From Mycobacterium pseudokansasii (lineage in GTDB: Bacteria > Actinomycetota > Actinomycetes > Mycobacteriales > Mycobacteriaceae): a stretch of 64,000 nt of DNA. Shown piece after piece: positions 19,478 through 27,425 of the stretch (position 1 is the stretch's first letter; the number at the start of each line of letters is the position of its first letter). A model generated the notes under the pieces. The model was not told where the DNA came from, did no database searches, and saw only the letters and a program-made list of their open reading frames with translations. A program made the translations under genes and the position numbers. The stretch covers positions 682,001 to 746,000 of the forward strand of contig NZ_UPHU01000001.1 in the NCBI RefSeq assembly GCF_900566075.1, written 5' to 3'.

Positions 19478-20569
19478 TCAGCTCCCTTCGGCGGAGAAGG
19501 TGACGATCGGGCGGGGAGAGCGGTGGTCGGCAAGTTCGGTCAGGGCGTCGTTGGCGCCGGCGAGATCGAACCGCCCGCCCGTGAGCTTGTCGAGGCGCAG
19601 CCGCCCCTGGGCGTAGAGGTCGACGAGGATAGCGAAATCGCGCCAGGGGTCGGCGGAGCCGTAGATCGAGCCGGTGAGCGTCTTTTCCATCAGGAAGTGG
19701 AACGGCGACACGGTGATGGTCGCCGCGAAGCCGGGCAGACCGACAACGACGGCGGTACCGCCGGGGTGGACGACGTCGAGCAGCCGTTCCATCGCTTCCG
19801 GTGCGCCGGTCGCTTCGATCGCGACGTCGACGCCGCCGGCCGTGCAGTCGACGATCCGATCGACAGTGTCGATCAGATCCGTGGCGCCGAGCTCGGCGGC
19901 CAGCGCGCGGCGAGCGGCTATCGGGTCGGCCGCGAAAATGCGTCTGGCGCCGGCGATGCGAGCGCCTTGGATGGCCGACAGGCCGACAGCACCGCAACCG
20001 AACACCGCCACGGTGTCACCGGTTTTCACGGCTCCCGCGTGCACCGCGGCGCCAAACCCGGTGGTGACGCCGCAGCCGAGCAGACACAGCCGTTCCAGGT
20101 CGGCGCCGGTCGGCACCGGCACGGCGCACGCCTCGGGCACCACGACCGCCTCGGCCAGGCAGCCCAGACCCATGTAGGCGCCCATGACCGTGTCGGCCCG
20201 AGACAGGTGGCCGCCCGGCGGGCTGGTGGAAAGCCGCTGGCAGAGCTGGGGACGGCCCTCCAGGCAGCGCGGGCAGCGACCACAGCGCGGCGTCCACGAC
20301 AAGACGACGGGCGTGCCGACCGCGATGCCGACGCCCTCCCCGACGCAGTCGACCACGCCGGCGCCCTCATGGCCGAGCACCGCCGGGAAGCGCAGACCCT
20401 CGCCGGTCTGCGCAACGTGCAGATCGCTGCGGCACATGGCGGTGGCGCGCATCCGTACCGCCACCTCGCCGGGACCGGGCCCGGCGAGCTCGAGCTCCTC
20501 GACGCGCAGCGGCGAGCCGGGCGCCTCGATCACCGCGGCCTTCACCACTGCGTTCGGTGCATTCGTCAT
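19478..20569 (-). CDS. Zinc-dependent alcohol dehydrogenase (class III-like MDR)
   Basis: 363 residues with the full zinc alcohol dehydrogenase signature. Catalytic zinc ligands are C46, H67 and the later Cys in LLGCGVTTG. Structural zinc ligands are C96, C99, C102 and C110. The NAD-binding motif is FGCGAVGLS. It should oxidise an alcohol or thiol adduct to the aldehyde with NAD. It overlaps the upstream acyl-CoA dehydrogenase by ATGA at 20566-20569, tying it to the catabolic operon. Similar proteins include glutathione- or mycothiol-dependent formaldehyde dehydrogenases, but the operon argues for a pathway-specific alcohol. Confidence 0.85.
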   Translation of the reverse strand: MTNAPNAVVKAAVIEAPGSPLRVEELELAGPGPGEVAVRMRATAMCRSDLHVAQTGEGLRFPAVLGHEGAGVVDCVGEGVGIAVGTPVVLSWTPRCGRCPRCLEGRPQLCQRLSTSPPGGHLSRADTVMGAYMGLGCLAEAVVVPEACAVPVPTGADLERLCLLGCGVTTGFGAAVHAGAVKTGDTVAVFGCGAVGLSAIQGARIAGARRIFAADPIAARRALAAELGATDLIDTVDRIVDCTAGGVDVAIEATGAPEAMERLLDVVHPGGTAVVVGLPGFAATITVSPFHFLMEKTLTGSIYGSADPWRDFAILVDLYAQGRLRLDKLTGGRFDLAGANDALTELADHRSPRPIVTFSAEGS

Positions 20570-21714
20570 GGGCGAAACCCGCCGGTGAGCGCCTTGGCGA
20601 TCAGCTCGCGCTGCACCTCGTTGGCGCCCTCACCGTATTCGAGGACCTTGCAGTCCCGGTAATAGCGCTGCACTGCGCTGTCGAGCATGAAGCCGTGGGC
20701 GCCGTGCAGATGCATGGCCCGCTCGGCGATCCAGGTGGCCGCCTCGGAGGCCACCAGCTTGGCGATCGAGGCGTCGGTACCGGCCTCGCGGGCGGCCGCC
20801 AGCGTGGTCGCCGCGCCGTAGACCAGGGCGCGGGCGGCGCGCAGCCGGGCTGCCATGTCGGCGAGCGTGAACCGCACGCCCTGCAGCGCGGCCAGTGGCG
20901 CGCCGAACTGCTCGCGGCGCGCCACGTGGGTGATTGCCGCGTCCAGTGCGGCGCCGGCAAGCCCCAGGGCCAGCGCCCCGCCGTAGACGCGGCCGCGGGA
21001 CAGTACCGGCAGGCATTGGCGCAACCCGTCGTCTTCGTCGCCGACGAGCCGGTCGGCGGGCACCGGGCAACCGTCGAAATGCAGCTCGGCCAGCTCCGCG
21101 GGGTGCATGCCGACCTTGGCCATCGGCCGGCGGGTCAGCCCCGGCGTGTCGCCGTCGACGACGAGCACCGACAGGCCCCGTAGCCGGCCCGGTTCGTCAC
21201 CGGTGCGGGCGACGACGAGGATGACGTCGGCGAACGTGCCGTTGGTGATGTAGAGCTTCGACCCGTCGAGCAGGTAGTCACCACCGTCACGGCGCGCCGC
21301 CAGGCGCACCCGGGTGACGTCTGCACCGGCGTCGGGCTCGGCGTAGGCCCACGCCGCGGTGGTCTGCCCGGCCAGCAGCCCAGGCAGGAACCGCCCGCGC
21401 AGCGCGGGCGCGGCGACGTCGGCGAGGGCGGCCGCGGCCAGCGCGGTGTGCACATAGATGCCCAGCGCGACCCCGGCCGAGGCGCGGGCCAGCTCCTCGA
21501 TCAGGATGCAGCGCTCGACCGGGCCGCCACCACAGCCGCCGTCCTCCTCGGCGAACCCGACGCCCAGCCAGCCCAGCCGGGCAAGCCGCGCGAAAAGCTC
21601 GGTGGGGTAACGGTCTTCGATATCCCACCGACCGGCATGCGGCGCGATCTCGGTGGCGGCGAACCGGGCGACCTCGACGCGGAACGCCTCCTGTTCGGCG
21701 CCGAGGTCACTCAC
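20566..21714 (-). CDS. Acyl-CoA dehydrogenase (first of three)
   Basis: 382 residues from a GTG at 21714, chosen because it overlaps the preceding crotonase stop by eight bases; the open frame upstream lies inside that gene. N-terminal helical, central beta (YAEPDAGAD and ITNGTFADV) and C-terminal helical domains are present. The motif EYGEGANEVQRE keeps the catalytic glutamate in the usual YEGTNE position, so this should be an active FAD-dependent alpha,beta-desaturase. Substrate unknown. Confidence 0.86.
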   Translation of the reverse strand: MSDLGAEQEAFRVEVARFAATEIAPHAGRWDIEDRYPTELFARLARLGWLGVGFAEEDGGCGGGPVERCILIEELARASAGVALGIYVHTALAAAALADVAAPALRGRFLPGLLAGQTTAAWAYAEPDAGADVTRVRLAARRDGGDYLLDGSKLYITNGTFADVILVVARTGDEPGRLRGLSVLVVDGDTPGLTRRPMAKVGMHPAELAELHFDGCPVPADRLVGDEDDGLRQCLPVLSRGRVYGGALALGLAGAALDAAITHVARREQFGAPLAALQGVRFTLADMAARLRAARALVYGAATTLAAAREAGTDASIAKLVASEAATWIAERAMHLHGAHGFMLDSAVQRYYRDCKVLEYGEGANEVQRELIAKALTGGFRP

Positions 21715-22483
21715 CGGTGAACTCCGGGCGGCGGCGCTGTTGAAAGGCGGCCACACCCTCGCGGTGGTCGGCGGTCTGCAGGCATTGCACCTGGGCGAAG
21801 ATCTCGAATTCGAACTCGCCGTCCATGTCGACGCCCAGCGAGCGGTGGATTGCCCGCTTGGTCCACGCGTGCGCCACCGGCGCACCCGCGGCCAGCTGCT
21901 CGCTCCACCGCCGCACCTCGTCGGCGAAGTCATCTCGCGGCACAACCCGGTGAACCAAGCCGAGTTGCAGGGCCTCCTCGGCCGTCACCAACCGACCCGT
22001 GAGCATCAGCTCACTGGCCGCGCCCAGGCCCACCAGGCGCGGCAGGAACCATCCCGCCGACATGTCGCAGCCGGCCAGCCCGATCGGTGTGAACGGCGAG
22101 CCGAGGCGGATACCGTCGGCCGCTATCCGCAGATCGCATGCCATCGCCAGGCCTAGGCCGCCACCGACGGTGTCGCCGTGCAGCGCGGCGATGACGGGTT
22201 TGTCCATCGCGACGATCGCGCGGACCGGGTCGAGGTAGCGCCGCACGACCCGTTCCCACTCCTGGGCGTCCCGCTCGAACATCTCGGCCTGGTCGGCCCC
22301 CGCGCAGAACGTCCGACCGGCCCCGGCCAGCACCACGACTCGCGCCGACGATGCCGCGGCCTCGGCGAGGACGTCGACCAGCCGGTCGACCATCGGGATG
22401 GAAAGAGTGTTGAGCCGGTCGGGACGGTTGAGTGTCACGGTGGCCACCGCACCGGTGACGTCGAACTCGACCTCGGTAGTCAT
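21707..22483 (-). CDS. Atypical crotonase (enoyl-CoA hydratase/isomerase family)
   Basis: 258 residues from the ATG at 22483 that overlaps the preceding stop as ATGA. It has the crotonase features TLNRPDRLN, the oxyanion-hole segment FCAGAD and GGGLGLAMACDLR. Both glutamates used by classical hydratases are absent: the first position is Gly (GGGLG) and the second is Phe (SPFTPIG). The chemistry may be isomerisation, decarboxylation or C-C bond hydrolysis rather than hydration (inference). Lies between an alcohol dehydrogenase and an acyl-CoA dehydrogenase in the operon. Confidence 0.84.
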   Translation of the reverse strand: MTTEVEFDVTGAVATVTLNRPDRLNTLSIPMVDRLVDVLAEAAASSARVVVLAGAGRTFCAGADQAEMFERDAQEWERVVRRYLDPVRAIVAMDKPVIAALHGDTVGGGLGLAMACDLRIAADGIRLGSPFTPIGLAGCDMSAGWFLPRLVGLGAASELMLTGRLVTAEEALQLGLVHRVVPRDDFADEVRRWSEQLAAGAPVAHAWTKRAIHRSLGVDMDGEFEFEIFAQVQCLQTADHREGVAAFQQRRRPEFTGE

Positions 22484-23514
22484 CGCGTCCCGTTCTGCGG
22501 TGGGTGCGGCGTGATGACGGTGCGTGCCGGGCACGCCGGCCGGTTGAACACGTCGGGTGCCTCGTCGAGGTCGACGCGGCGGCTCACCGAGCGGGACACG
22601 TCGAGGCGTCCGGCTGCGACGAGCGCGAGGGCGGCGGCGATGTCGGTCCTCGTGGACCCGAACGAGCCGCGCACCGCCAGCTCCATGCCGACGAACCGGA
22701 TGATCGGGGGGAGTCGTGGGCGGTCGTGGCCCACCCCGACGACGACGAGGCGGCCACCGGCGGTCAGGGATTGCAGGGCCAGCTCGACGGTGTCGGCGCG
22801 GCCGACGAACTCGAACGCGGCGTGTGCGCCGCCCGCCAGGGCCCGCAGCTCGCGGCCCGGGTCGGCCACTGCGGCCGGGTCGAGCACGTCGTCGGCCCCG
22901 GCCGCCAGCGCCAGCGACCGCGCCTGCGGGGACGGGTCGGCGGCGACCACCCGGCCGGCGCCCATCAGCCGAGCCAGGGCCACCGCATGCAGCCCGAGGC
23001 CGCCGGTGCCCACTACCACCACCCGCTCGCCCGGCCGCACCGCGCCCACCGAGTCCAGTGCGTGAAACGGCGTGGCGATGGCGTCGGTGGCGATGGCTCC
23101 GATCTCCGGTTCGACCCCGTCGGGCAGCGGCAGCAGGCAGGACGCCGGCGCGGCTAGGTACTCGGCGAACCCGCCGGGACGGGCCATGCCGAATCCCTGC
23201 GGCCGGGTGCAGCGGTTGTCGTGCCCGCTGCGGCAGGCCTCGCAGCGGCCGCACACCACCTGGCCGTAGCAGACCACGCGGTCACCGACCGCGACGCCAT
23301 CAACATCGGGGCTGATCTCGACCACGCATCCCGCCGTCTCGTGGCCCGGGATCGTTCCGGCCGGCACGCCGAGCTCGCCGGCCACCAGATGGTGGTCGGT
23401 GCCGCATACCCCGGCCGCCGCGACCTCGATGACCACCTCGCCGGGGCCGGCGGGGGGATCGGCGACCGTCTCCAGCTTGACCACGCCCGGTTCCCGGAAC
23501 ACCACTGCTCTCAT
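22480..23514 (-). CDS. Zinc-binding alcohol/threonine dehydrogenase-like MDR
   Basis: 344 residues. Catalytic zinc ligands C37 and H58-E59 and structural ligands C88, C91, C94 and C102 are in place. The cofactor motif is VGTGGLGLHA. It resembles sorbitol or threonine dehydrogenase-type MDR enzymes and would oxidise a secondary alcohol. It is coupled by ATGA overlaps to the acyl-CoA dehydrogenase before it (23511-23514) and the crotonase after it, so it is an internal part of the same operon. Confidence 0.85.
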   Translation of the reverse strand: MRAVVFREPGVVKLETVADPPAGPGEVVIEVAAAGVCGTDHHLVAGELGVPAGTIPGHETAGCVVEISPDVDGVAVGDRVVCYGQVVCGRCEACRSGHDNRCTRPQGFGMARPGGFAEYLAAPASCLLPLPDGVEPEIGAIATDAIATPFHALDSVGAVRPGERVVVVGTGGLGLHAVALARLMGAGRVVAADPSPQARSLALAAGADDVLDPAAVADPGRELRALAGGAHAAFEFVGRADTVELALQSLTAGGRLVVVGVGHDRPRLPPIIRFVGMELAVRGSFGSTRTDIAAALALVAAGRLDVSRSVSRRVDLDEAPDVFNRPACPARTVITPHPPQNGTR

Positions 23515-24662
23515 CGCAACCCCAGGTAGTGGCTGACGATATTGCGCTGGATCTGGCTGGTTCCGCCGCCGAGCTCACAGCCGCGGGCCTCGAGGAACCT
23601 ACGCATGAACGGTGAGTCCGCCTGGTAGCCGCGAGCCCCGGCGGTCTGCAGCGCGGCCTCGGTGGCCCGCACCGCGACGTTGTTGGCGACCATCTTCGCC
23701 ATCGACGCCTCCAGCGGGCACGGACCCTCGACGTCGCGCTTGCGGGCGGCGCCGTACACGAGCAGCCGGGCGGCGGCGATCTCCGCGTGAGCGGTGGCCA
23801 GCGGGTGGGCGACGGCCTGAAACTGCCCGATCGGCTTGCTGTACTGGTGGCGGGCGCGGGCATAGGCGACCGCGTCGTCGACCGCGGCCTGTGCGACGCC
23901 GACGGCCTGGGCCGCGTTGGCGAGCCGTTCGGGGTCCATCAGCCGGGCGAGGTTGCGCCATCCTTCGCCCTCGGCGCCGAGCAGCGCGTCGTCACTCACG
24001 ACCACCGAGTCGTAGCCGACGTCGTCGACCGGCAGACCGCGCATCGCGGCGAACTCGCGCCGCTCGAAGGTCAGCCCAGCCACGGGCGGCTCGACGAGGA
24101 ACAGGCTGATGCCGCGGTGCCGCGAGCCGGGGTCGGTCGCGGTGCGGGCCGCGGTGATCAGCACCTCGGCCCGCTCGGCGCCGCTGATGGGACCCTTGCG
24201 CCCGTCGATGCGCCACCCCCCGTCGACCCGGGTCGCGGTCGTCGTCATCGCCGCAAAGTCCGAACCGGCCCCCGGCTCGGACATGGCCAGCGCGAATCGC
24301 ACCGCGCCCGTGGCCACGGCCGGCAGCAGCCGCTCGCGTTGGGCTGGTGAGCCGCAGATCTCCAGCGCGTGCGAGCCGAAGATCGTCGCGGTGATGTACA
24401 ACGTCGCCAGCGAGATCGTCGTCTTGGCGACCTCCTCGACGAACACACACAGGTCGGTCACGGTGCCGGCGCGCCCGCCGTGCTCGACCGGCGCCGGGAT
24501 GCCGCACCAACCCCGCTCGGCGCAGGCCGCCCAGAACTCCTCGGGGTATTCCCGGTCACGCTCGAGCGCGACGACGCGGTCCGGGGGGTAGGCATCATCG
24601 AGCCACTCGCGCACCTCGGCCCGCAGCCGGCGCTGTTCGTCGGTGAGGAAGACGTCGATCAT
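23511..24662 (-). CDS. Acyl-CoA dehydrogenase (second of three)
   Basis: 383 residues with the standard domains, including MSEPGAGSDFAAM and GGGTSQIQRNIVSHYLG. The usual catalytic glutamate position holds Gly, so the base must come from elsewhere (as in isovaleryl-type enzymes) or from a partner subunit. Mycobacteria often pair two acyl-CoA dehydrogenases as heterotetramers for steroid side chains; having three in one operon makes such pairing possible. Preceded by the amidohydrolase after a 10-base gap. Confidence 0.86.
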   Translation of the reverse strand: MIDVFLTDEQRRLRAEVREWLDDAYPPDRVVALERDREYPEEFWAACAERGWCGIPAPVEHGGRAGTVTDLCVFVEEVAKTTISLATLYITATIFGSHALEICGSPAQRERLLPAVATGAVRFALAMSEPGAGSDFAAMTTTATRVDGGWRIDGRKGPISGAERAEVLITAARTATDPGSRHRGISLFLVEPPVAGLTFERREFAAMRGLPVDDVGYDSVVVSDDALLGAEGEGWRNLARLMDPERLANAAQAVGVAQAAVDDAVAYARARHQYSKPIGQFQAVAHPLATAHAEIAAARLLVYGAARKRDVEGPCPLEASMAKMVANNVAVRATEAALQTAGARGYQADSPFMRRFLEARGCELGGGTSQIQRNIVSHYLGLR

Positions 24663-24672
24663 CGAGCCCGCC

Positions 24673-25527
24673 TCAAACAGGGATGCCGAACACTCGGGCG
24701 GCGTTGGCGCGCAGGATCTTTCGGGTCGCGCTGGCAGAGAAGCCGCAGTCGAAGACGTCGTTGACCGTGCGGTCGAACGGCAGCAGCGGGTAGTCGGTGC
24801 CCCAGATCAGCTTGTCCTGACCCCAGCCGCCGGCGAACTCGCGCAGCGACGCCGACCAGCGGCGGGCCGGCCGGGCCGACGTCTCGACATAGACGTTGGG
24901 ATGCTTCCAGGCCAGGATCATCATCTCCTCCTCCCACGGGTTGCCGACGTGGGTGCCCACGATGGTGAGCTCGGGGAAGGTGAGCGCGACCTCGTCGAGG
25001 TAGATGGGCCGCCCACACTCCGAGGGCAGCAGCGGGCCGGTGTGACCGACCTGGATGGCCACCGGGATGCCGTACTCGCAGCAGGCGACGTAGATCGGCC
25101 AGTACATCCGGTCGGTGGGCGGCGGTGCGGTCGTGCGGCCGTCGCCGTACTGGTAGGGCTCGAGGCGCACCGCCCGCATGCCCAGCTCCTCGACGCAGCG
25201 GCGCAGCTCCCGCATGGCCGGCACCGGGTCGCGGATGTCGACGGTGCAGCAGCCGATCAGCCGGTCCGGCGCCTTGGCGACGTAGGCGGCGGTCTCGTCG
25301 TTGTCGACGACCCAGGTGTCGAGGAACTTAAACGACGACGCCACGCCCCACTCGACTCCGGCGGCGTCCATCTCGGCCAGCACCTCGTCGAGGGTGAATC
25401 CCCGCCGAAACCGTTCGGCCACACCGTATTTGGCGAAGATATGCCAGAACGGGTCAGGCCAGCGATCGGCGGCGCCCGGCCCGCAGATCGTCATCCAGGC
25501 GTCGATCGCGCCCACGCGTTCACTCAC
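24673..25527 (-). CDS. Amidohydrolase family 2 protein (PF04909-like)
   Basis: 284 residues from a GTG at 25527 that overlaps the previous stop as GTGA. Sequence typical of the ACMSD-like amidohydrolase family: QVGHTGP, GTHVGNPW and the terminal WGTDYPLLPF aspartate motif. The N-terminal HxH metal-binding motif is missing; the corresponding stretch reads IDAWMTICG. It may therefore be metal-independent or use different ligands. In the operon it could decarboxylate or hydrolyse a ring-derived intermediate (inference). Confidence 0.8.
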   Translation of the reverse strand: MSERVGAIDAWMTICGPGAADRWPDPFWHIFAKYGVAERFRRGFTLDEVLAEMDAAGVEWGVASSFKFLDTWVVDNDETAAYVAKAPDRLIGCCTVDIRDPVPAMRELRRCVEELGMRAVRLEPYQYGDGRTTAPPPTDRMYWPIYVACCEYGIPVAIQVGHTGPLLPSECGRPIYLDEVALTFPELTIVGTHVGNPWEEEMMILAWKHPNVYVETSARPARRWSASLREFAGGWGQDKLIWGTDYPLLPFDRTVNDVFDCGFSASATRKILRANAARVFGIPV

Positions 25528-26699
25528 GACTTCTCCCTTGCTCGGTCGAGTGCGCGGGCGATGAGCTCGCGCATGATCTCCGACGTGCCGGCGCCGACGG
25601 AGAACCCGGCGACGTCGCGGTAGTAGCGGGGCACCGGGGACTCCTCCATCTGGCCGAAGCCGCCGTGCAGCTGCAGCACCTCGGCGGCCACGAATTGGGC
25701 GGCCTCGGCGGCGGCCAGCTTGGCCATCGACACCGCCACCTCGGCGGCCGGGTCGCGGCGATTCAGCAGGTCGGCGGCCTGATAGGTGAGCAGCCGCGTC
25801 GCCTCCAGCCGGGTCGTCATCTGGGCAAACCGGTGCCGCCACGCCTGAAAGTCCCACAGCGCGCGGCCGAAGGCACGACGCGTCCTGGCATAGTCGAGGC
25901 CGATCGTGATCAGGTGCTCCATGGCCCCGACCGCGAACGCGGCGATCACCAGTCGCTCGCCGGCGAAGTGCGACAGGATGTAGCGAAAACCCCACCCCTC
26001 CTCGCCCACCAGGTTCGCGGCCGGGATGCGGCAGTTGTCGAAGAACAGCTCGCCGGTATCCGACGCCCGCGCTCCCAACTTGTCCAGGCGCCGGCCGACC
26101 GAGAACCCCGGCGTGTCGGTCGGGAACACCACCAGCGAAATGCCATGCGGCCCCGGCTTTCCGGTGCGCACGGCCAGGGTGAGGAAGTCGGCCCGGGTGC
26201 CGTTGGAGATGAACGTCTTCTGCCCCGAGATGACGTACTCGTCGCCGTCGCGGCGCGCCCAGGTGGCGATCGAGGCGACATCGGAGCCCGCGCCCGGCTC
26301 GGAGACGCCGATGGCGCCGATCAGCTCGCCGCGGATCGCGGGCGCCAGGTAGGCGGCCTTCAACTCGTCGGACGCCTCGTCGGCGATGGCCGACAGCGCG
26401 AACTCCGACTGGGCCATCAGCCCGACCGCGGTGCCGATCGAGTCGCATTTGGCCAGCTCCTCACACAGCACCACGGTGGCGAAGTAGTCGAGGCCGCTGC
26501 CGCCCCACTGCGGCTCGTACCGCAACCCCAGCAGCTCGGCCTGCGCCGCCCTGACATACAGATCGCGGGGGAAGACGCCGGCCGTCTCCCACTCCTGGGC
26601 GTGGGGCCGCATCTCGCGCGCCACGAAGGCGGCCACCGCGGCGCGGAAGGCGTCGTGGTCGTCGTTCAGGTACGCCGACGGTTGACGCGGATATGTCAT
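25524..26699 (-). CDS. Acyl-CoA dehydrogenase (third, first gene of operon)
   Basis: 391 residues from the ATG at 26699 (an in-frame ATG at 26717 would add six residues and run into the operator). It has YEPQWGGSG, VSEPGAGSDVASI and SVGAGTSEIMRELIAR; the usual catalytic glutamate position is Gly. It is the first gene of the presumed operon, with its start only a few bases from a perfect inverted repeat that a TetR repressor could occupy. Substrate unknown. Confidence 0.86.
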   Translation of the reverse strand: MTYPRQPSAYLNDDHDAFRAAVAAFVAREMRPHAQEWETAGVFPRDLYVRAAQAELLGLRYEPQWGGSGLDYFATVVLCEELAKCDSIGTAVGLMAQSEFALSAIADEASDELKAAYLAPAIRGELIGAIGVSEPGAGSDVASIATWARRDGDEYVISGQKTFISNGTRADFLTLAVRTGKPGPHGISLVVFPTDTPGFSVGRRLDKLGARASDTGELFFDNCRIPAANLVGEEGWGFRYILSHFAGERLVIAAFAVGAMEHLITIGLDYARTRRAFGRALWDFQAWRHRFAQMTTRLEATRLLTYQAADLLNRRDPAAEVAVSMAKLAAAEAAQFVAAEVLQLHGGFGQMEESPVPRYYRDVAGFSVGAGTSEIMRELIARALDRAREKS

Positions 26700-26701
26700 C
26701 G

Positions 26702-26728
26702 ACTGACCAAAATACAAATCTGGTCAGT
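26702..26728. promoter_or_regulatory. Perfect inverted repeat, candidate TetR operator
   Basis: ACTGACCA (26702-26709) and TGGTCAGT (26721-26728) are perfect complements around an 11-base AT-rich centre. The site lies exactly between the divergent acyl-CoA dehydrogenase operon and the TetR gene, three bases from one start and 17 from the other. This is the classic place for a TetR dimer to repress both directions. It does not resemble the KstR or KstR2 motifs as I know them. Confidence 0.75.
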
Positions 26729-26745
26729 ATTCGTCAACCGCTATC

Positions 26746-27357
26746 ATGACGGGCATGGCCCCAGTCGTCGCCGGCCCACCACCGCGCGAGCGTCTGGTGG
26801 CGGCCGCCGAGGAGCAGTTCCGGCGTTTCGGGTATCGCAGGACCACCATCGACGACATCACTCGTCGGGCCGGCACCGGCAAGGGCAGCCTCTACCTGCA
26901 CTTTGACTCCAAGGAATCCGTTTACCTCGCGGTCATCGAAGCCTCCCTCGAACGCTTCGTCGCGCGGGCCACCGCCGCGCTGCACGCCGAGGGCACCGTC
27001 CCCCGCCGGCTCGCCGCCCTGACCCAGGTGACCGCCGAACATTACGGGCACGACGAATTGCTGCGCGCCTCGTTGCTCGGTGACTCGAACCTGGTTGACG
27101 GCCGGCCCGCAGCGCTGGCCGCCGACATCCAGCGCAGCCGCATCAGGGCGGTGCTTACCGAGATCCTCCAGGAAGGCCGCCGCGACGGAACGTTGCGCGC
27201 CGACATTGATCCGGAAACCAGCGCAGCGGTGCTGTTCGAGATGGGATGGGGCGTGGTTCGGGCCGGGATCGAAGAGGCCAGCGGGGTACCCCTCGAAACG
27301 GCCCTGACCACCCTCAACCACATCGTCGGTCGGGGCATCCGCGCCGCACGGCCCTGA
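26746..27357 (+). CDS. TetR-family regulator of the catabolic operon
   Basis: 203 residues from the ATG at 26746 (a second ATG at 26755 would remove three). N-terminal helix-turn-helix at about residues 14-60, with ITRRAGTGKGSLYLHFDSKES. The C-terminal helical domain presumably binds an acyl-CoA intermediate. It is divergent from the eight-gene set with one inverted repeat between them, so it most likely represses that set and itself. No counterpart sits here in M. tuberculosis. Confidence 0.87.
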   Translation: MTGMAPVVAGPPPRERLVAAAEEQFRRFGYRRTTIDDITRRAGTGKGSLYLHFDSKESVYLAVIEASLERFVARATAALHAEGTVPRRLAALTQVTAEHYGHDELLRASLLGDSNLVDGRPAALAADIQRSRIRAVLTEILQEGRRDGTLRADIDPETSAAVLFEMGWGVVRAGIEEASGVPLETALTTLNHIVGRGIRAARP

Positions 27358-27425
27358 CCACCTCCAGAGGTACCGCCACAGCGCTACTGTGAGCTGTATT
27401 ACATGACTAGCGAGGAGCCGAGCAG

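Noticed and set aside
19368-19997. N-terminal extension of the broken oxidoreductase frame
   Set aside because: It runs through the intact zinc alcohol dehydrogenase gene; the oxidoreductase begins at MKRVVVPRYGG.
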